Origin: Protopterus annectens
Lineage: Eukaryota; Chordata; Ceratodontiformes; Protopteridae
NCBI RefSeq assembly: GCF_019279795.1
Contig: NC_056730.1
Span: forward strand, 609,972,041-610,036,040
Length of the DNA: 64,000 nt
Direction: 5' to 3'
Shown here: piece by piece, positions 59,740 through 64,000 of the stretch
How positions within the stretch are numbered: position 1 is the stretch's first letter
Layout of the letters: every line of letters begins with the position of its first letter
Made by a program: the position numbers and the translations under genes
The notes under the pieces: generated by a model
Told to the model about the DNA's origin: nothing
The model's database searches: none
What the model saw: only the letters and a program-made list of their open reading frames with translations

Positions 59740-60085
59740 TTACCCCACCCACTCCTTTTTCAACAACTAAAATCTTACTTCCCTCAAAATTTCTGATAAT
59801 AACCATTTTCCATTGTATCTTACTTCATTAAGTCTTTCTTTCCATATAATCCATATTATACAAAACAACTTTTCATCCAGTTTGTTTATATTCTCTAGTT
59901 TTACATTTTCATAATGTCGATATTCGATCATGTCCATATTTGTACATTTAATATTTTTTAACTCATTTAAGTCTGCTTTGTCATTTATTTCTTTTCACAA
60001 TTTATATTCCCTTTTACACTTTATAAAAACATGTTCAGCTGTTTCCAACTCCCAACAATATATACAAACTCTCCCCAAGATTCAA
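59740..60085 (-). pseudogene. LINE ORF2 C-terminus with zinc-finger (zf-RVT type)
   Basis: Read on the minus strand from 60085: GRVCIYCWELETAEHVFIKC (C-x2-C...H...C, the RVT zinc-binding motif), then KREYKL, a TGA, KEINDKADLNELKNIKCTNM, EYRHYENVKLENINKLDEKL, FCIIWIIWKERLNEVRYNGK and a natural-looking stop after LREVRF at about 59748. W-I-I-W-K-E-R is the usual distal helix of L1/Tx1-group ORF2. One stop in about 110 codons. No RT core lies upstream: from 60086 on the sequence belongs to the Harbinger side, so it is a 5'-truncated copy or has been cut off. About 200 bases 3' of it are non-coding. Confidence 0.78.
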
Positions 60086-60248
60086 TAAAACTTACATGTA
60101 TAAGAATAGTGGCATTGCTCGAACATGGAGTTCAAAGCCTGTGCAATCCAGTAAACAAGGCTGGGGGCGTGCATGAGCCTCCCAGCACTATTGCAACATG
60201 GACACAATGGAATAATGCAAATCACCTCATTTGCTGGTGAAAACCATG

Positions 60249-60807
60249 CAAATGAGGTGAATTTGTAATCCAGCAAGCAGACAGGCATCCGTGTTGGAGC
60301 CATGTTCACAGCAGAAATGTATTTGGTTACTAAACGTATACATTTCTGCAAAAATCAAAATGGGGGCATGACAGCTCAAAGTAAAGCATGTATTATGTTT
60401 ATTAGGCATGCCAATGGCAAAATCTATGGCCAATGGCATGCAAAAGTGTTTTAAAATTGCAAAAATCAATTTTTTTGGCCGATTTTGGCTGTTTAAGTGG
60501 AGTGGAGCAGTACACAAACATGATCATGTAGAAAATTTTAAAAAATGCAAAAAGTCAATTAAATGTGAAAGATGAGTTTTGCCATTATAATGGGCAGCAT
60601 GCAGACTCAAAACAATAACAGGTAACAGTGCTAGCTAAGGATAGGCTCGGTGTAATGGTGTAACTAGGGACTAAGGCAGTGGGGTATGTAAATGAGCTAA
60701 ATATACTGAATAGCAAAATGGGAGACTGTGTTCACGGTTACCTAACCGTGTAGCAGCTATAATGTGGTGGTGTAAGCAAAAGCAGCAGCTGACATGAGAA
60801 GGGGGTG
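60249..60807 (+). repeat. Long direct repeat, copy A (Harbinger 5' side)
   Basis: Nearly identical to 63438-64000 (offset 3189 at the start, 3193 at the end, so only small indels). Shared words include tgtaatccagcaagcagaca, acagcagaaatgtatttggt and tggtgtaagcaaaagcagca. Just upstream cacctcatttgctggtgaa (60222-60240) is the inverse of the first bases of copy B (ttcaccagcaaatgaggtg, 63431-63449), so a terminal inverted sequence lies at this junction. Confidence 0.9.
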
Positions 60808-60857
60808 TGTCATGTTTGGTGTAAGCACATTGGAGCTCCGTAGCTCCTACTTGGGCT

Positions 60858-60915
60858 CAGCTAAGCACAGCTAAGCAAGGGGCTGTGTCTGAGGCTGCTT
60901 AGCTGTGCTTAGCTA
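60858..60915. promoter_or_regulatory. 20-bp-arm hairpin upstream of the Harbinger gene
   Basis: cagctaagcacagctaagca (60858-60877, itself two 10-mers) pairs with tgcttagctgtgcttagcta (60896-60915) at 19 of 20 positions across 18 bases. Four spaced half-sites upstream of a transposase gene could be its binding sites or a terminator-like structure. Function is inferred. Confidence 0.6.
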
Positions 60916-61275
60916 GTTCAAAAAATGATAAGCATGTTCATGTCCAGGGGAGGGCCTTTTCTGTTCAGGAATGTTTACACTAGCTAAAACAGTTTGAGCA
61001 GCGCACTGCTGGGCTTAAACACAGTGGAAATAGAAAAAAGAAGAAAATAGCAGAATAAAGGGAATGAACTACAAATCACTAATATGGACTCTGCCACTAA
61101 CAGTGGCCCATTCAAATCCCTATAACTGGCAGGTGGAATGCATCATAGTCAGCCAATCACACAGGCAGCATCTGCAGCACACCAGTATAAAGTATGCAAA
61201 CACCTTTCAGTTTGTTTTTTTTTCCTACAAACTCTACACCATTGGTGTACACACTTGTGAATTTTAACTGACAAA

Positions 61276-62318
61276 ATGTTAGGGGCTGCTGCTGCTTTGC
61301 TACATCTGTATGTGCTACAGACTGATGGTGGTGAGGAGTATAATGCTGACAACTGGGCCAGACCGAGGAGGAGAAGAGTGTTCAGACCCAGGGTAACCTT
61401 CCAGGGGCTACATGATCTGGAGATACTAGAGCACTACAGGGTGGACAGGGACACACTTCAGCAACTCACTGAGCTCTGCCGGACTCACCTCAGACCCAGT
61501 GCCAACAGAGGGGAACCCCATCCCAGTTGAAGCCAAGGTATGTGTAGCCTTAAGTATAGCTACAGATACTTTCCAAAGACCTACTGGGGATATCATGGAG
61601 GTCTCACAGGCATCTTCATCTAGGGTACTCCACCAGTTCCTGGATACCATGCGACCACATGCTGGTGAGCACATTTATTTCCACATCACCCCTGTGGAGG
61701 CGACCAGCAATATGCATCTCTTCCACCATGTAGCAGACTACCCAGAGGTACTGCACTCACGTCCACATCAAAGCACCACCAGGTGAAGACTGTAGAGTGC
61801 ATGTCAACTGCAAGGGCTATTATTCCATCAACTGTCAGGTCGTGCGCAATGCCCAGGACATTATCATGAATGTGTGTGCTTGCAGCCCTGGTAGCTATCA
61901 CATCTCCCACATCTGGCATGCCTCACAGCTGTACCAAGCATTTGTCAGAGGGGACATCCCATATGGCCATCTCATGGGAGATGCTGGCTACACACTGGAA
62001 CCATGGATGATGACACCCATCAGAAATGCACACACACCCAGTGAAGAATGCCATAATGAGGCACACTCACAAACTAGGATCATCATAGAGTGTGTGTTTG
62101 GGATGTTCAAGTCACAGTGCCTCTGCCTTGACATATCTGGTGAAGCCTTGCAGTACTCTCCAGCCATGTGTGCACACATCTTCATAGTATGTGCCATGCT
62201 ACACAATATGATCCTGTGGAAACAGCTGAGGCAGGAACATCACAGGGAAGGGACACAGCCCCCCACCATTGCCAATACCTCCACAGGCACAGGGGGACTT
62301 GTAGGAGGACCCCCCTGA
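61276..62318 (+). pseudogene. PIF/Harbinger transposase (HARBI1-like), frameshifted
   Basis: N-terminal part (61276-61500): RRRRVFRPRVTFQGL, LEILEHYRVDRDTLQQLTEL. After a shift near 61500: GNPIPVEAKVCVALSIATDT, TGDIMEVSQASSSRVLHQFL (helix-turn-helix-like). After a small deletion near 61750: CTHVHIKAPPGEDCR, NCKGYYSINCQVV, LMGDAGYTLEPWMMTPI (second catalytic Asp), RIIIECVFGMFK (catalytic Glu with the usual basic residue before it), MCAHIFIVCAMLHNMI. The transposase is a DDE nuclease that cuts the element out and inserts it, usually with a 3-bp target (TWA). The first catalytic Asp, expected just before C-T-H-V, is removed by the deletion, so this copy is inactive. Length fits the family (about 340 residues). 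The partner Myb/MADF-type protein is not seen. Confidence 0.93.
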
Positions 62319-62817
62319 GCCTGTACCTGTAGGCAGATGTAGGCATGCCCAGTATGCCCTGGCCTTGGCAAAGAGGCAACACATAGCACATACACTGACA
62401 ACCTAGGGACCCAGGGACTGACACCTCTCTCCAACTCGCACACAGTAAAATGGATGCCACACACATCACACTACCTGTACCTTACCATGTATAGACCATG
62501 TACTGTATGCATCCAGACTCAGCCCTCAAGCACCATCCTCACAACTGCCGCAGGCACAAGGTAAGTCACACTTCTTAACAATAGATGAATGTAGTAGTAT
62601 GTTTTGGTAGCATATCTCCGGTATTGCTGCATGTATGCAAGGGAATGGGATGGCTTATCGGGATAGCAGCAGACAACTGACAACTATGTGAGACAACAGG
62701 AAATGTCTGCCCAATACTGGCTTATGCAGAGTATGCAGTAGTCCGTTAGCTGATAAAGCTCACTGCAGTGTATGTGGGGGGACAAATAAACTTGGAGGTC
62801 ATAGGTCACATGCACAT
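62319..62817. other. No gene; Harbinger 3' side
   Basis: GC-richer sequence after the transposase. Nothing else recognised. Confidence 0.4.
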
Positions 62818-63109
62818 ACCTCTCAATTGTACAGATTTTTGCAGAATGTCCAGATTTTTGCCTTAAATTTTTGGTGTGTTTCTCCTAAAATCTGTACTTT
62901 TCTGGCAAATAGCTGAAGATTGAAGTCATTAAATAATGACAAACATTTAAATTTAAGACTCCACATCCTTCAGAAAATTCATGCTAATGCAAAACCTATT
63001 ATTCTATTAACTTTCTAAATTTTAAGAGCAATATTTAAAACCTGTCCCTATTTCTCCCCCCATCATTTTAGGCTTTGTCCAGATTTTTTGCTCTCAGAGG
63101 TTGAGAGGT
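62818..63109. mobile_element. MITE with ACCTCTCAA ends and 8-bp target duplication
   Basis: Begins acctctcaa (62818) and ends ttgagaggt (63109). Flanked by atgcacat (62810-62817) and atgcgcat (63110-63117), an 8-bp duplication with one difference, as made by hAT or P-type transposases. It is 292 bp with no ORF. A decayed relative lies at 22955-23220. It inserted into the 3' side of the Harbinger unit. Confidence 0.82.
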
Positions 63110-63117
63110 ATGCGCAT

Positions 63118-63437
63118 GTGTGTCACTGTTGGGGTCCCATACTCACCCCTCAAAGTATCCCAGCAAATCAGCCACAGAAATCCATTAAGGAATGTCTGGC
63201 AAAGGCCCACAAATAGGAACAATGATGAAATAGTCCTCTGACAGACTTACACAGTGATATCACAGGAAGTCTTGCAGTTGCTTGAAGTCACTGAAAGGTA
63301 GGAAGTCTGAAACCCAAATGTCTGCCATTACATCCTAACCTTCGGCCTTTAGTGATATGCCAGTATTCTCCAAGACAGGCATAAAACTATGCTAAATGGA
63401 GTCAAAAAGTAAAGCCAACATCTGCACAGTTTCACCA
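63118..63437. other. No recognisable gene
   Basis: Sequence between the MITE and repeat copy B. Confidence 0.4.
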
Positions 63438-64000
63438 GCAAATGAGGTGAATTTGTAATCCAGCAAGCAGACAGGCATCTGTGTTGGAGCCATGTCCACA
63501 GCAGAAATGTATTTGGTTACTAAACGTGTACATTTCTGCAAAAATCAAAATGGGGGTGTGACAGCTCAAAGTAAAGCACGTATTATGTTTATTAGGCATG
63601 CCAATGGCAAAATTTATGGCCAATGACATGCAAAAGTGTTTTAAAATTGAAAAAATCAAATTTTTTGGCCGATTTTGGCTGTTTAAGTGGAGTGGAGCGG
63701 TACACAAACATGATCATGTAGAAAATTTTAAAAAATGCAAAAAGTCAATTAAATGTGAAAGATGAGTTTTGCCATTATAATGGGCAGCATGCAGACTCAA
63801 AACAATAACAGGTAACAGTGCTAGCTAAGGGGATAGGCTCCGGTGTAATGGTGTAACTAGGGACTAAGGCAGTGGGGTATGTAAATGAGCTAAATATACT
63901 GAATAGCAAAATGGGAGACTGTGTTCACGGGTACCTAACCGTGTAGCAGCTATAATGTGGTGGTGTAAGCAAAAGCAGCAGCTGACATGAGAAGGGGGTG
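63438..64000 (+). repeat. Long direct repeat, copy B, open at right edge
   Basis: Matches 60249-60807 nearly base for base up to the window end. In copy A the sequence leads into the hairpin and the Harbinger transposase about 470 bases later, so a second transposase copy may begin near 64.47 kb, outside the window. Confidence 0.9.

Noticed and set aside
60249-64000. LTR pair flanking a Harbinger gene
   Set aside because: Harbinger elements have no LTRs, and copy B runs off the window; adjacent or tandem copies explain the direct repeat better.

Overview
The window is eukaryotic, AT-rich and almost wholly made of transposable elements and simple repeats. I recognise no host exon, tRNA, rRNA or CRISPR array. 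The mix points to a vertebrate with a large, repeat-laden genome, such as an amphibian, lungfish or another non-teleost lineage: CR1 LINEs with 8-bp 3' tails, L1/Tx1-type and RTE-type LINEs, several Penelope-like elements (PLEs) with GIY-YIG nucleases, a Harbinger transposase, a tRNA-type SINE, fold-back MITEs and long (TA)n and (CA)n tracts. I cannot name the species. Layout. 1-2.5 kb is a decayed L1/Tx1 ORF2 (minus) that runs off the left edge. An orphan L1 ORF1 lies at 6.8-7.6 kb and a CR1 endonuclease scrap at 8.1-8.5 kb. 9.4-16.7 kb carries four blocks of tandem repeats, three old and one fresh. 17.4-28.2 kb holds three CR1 copies, two MITEs and a doubtful LINE scrap. 28.2-32.3 kb holds two Penelope families, one interrupted by a short fold-back insert. 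33.5-36.3 kb is an RTE-type LINE relic. 36.6-48.2 kb is the most informative part: an L1-type LINE split by a Penelope element (PLE1), which is itself split by a second Penelope element (PLE2). Each insertion has a 16-17 bp target-site duplication, and PLE1's own inverted arm preserves the unoccupied target of PLE2. 48.2-52.2 kb is a near full-length CR1 with an esterase-type ORF1. 53.9-56.7 kb is a tandem repeat into which a SINE and a CR1 have inserted. 59.7-60.1 kb is a LINE C-terminus. 60.2-64 kb is a Harbinger transposase with a long flanking direct repeat that starts again 3.19 kb downstream and runs off the right edge. How the parts act together: the autonomous units (LINE endonuclease/RT, Penelope RT/GIY-YIG, Harbinger transposase) explain how the non-autonomous ones (SINE, MITEs, fold-backs) could have moved, but all carry stops, frameshifts or lost catalytic residues here. 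PLE2 and the CR1 copy at 54.7-56.6 kb are the least damaged. The most unusual shared signal is a hammerhead-like CTGANGA...GAAA motif at or near the 3' ends of the Penelope units, together with an inverted-plus-direct (fold-back) copy of the 3' end in front of each 5' end.
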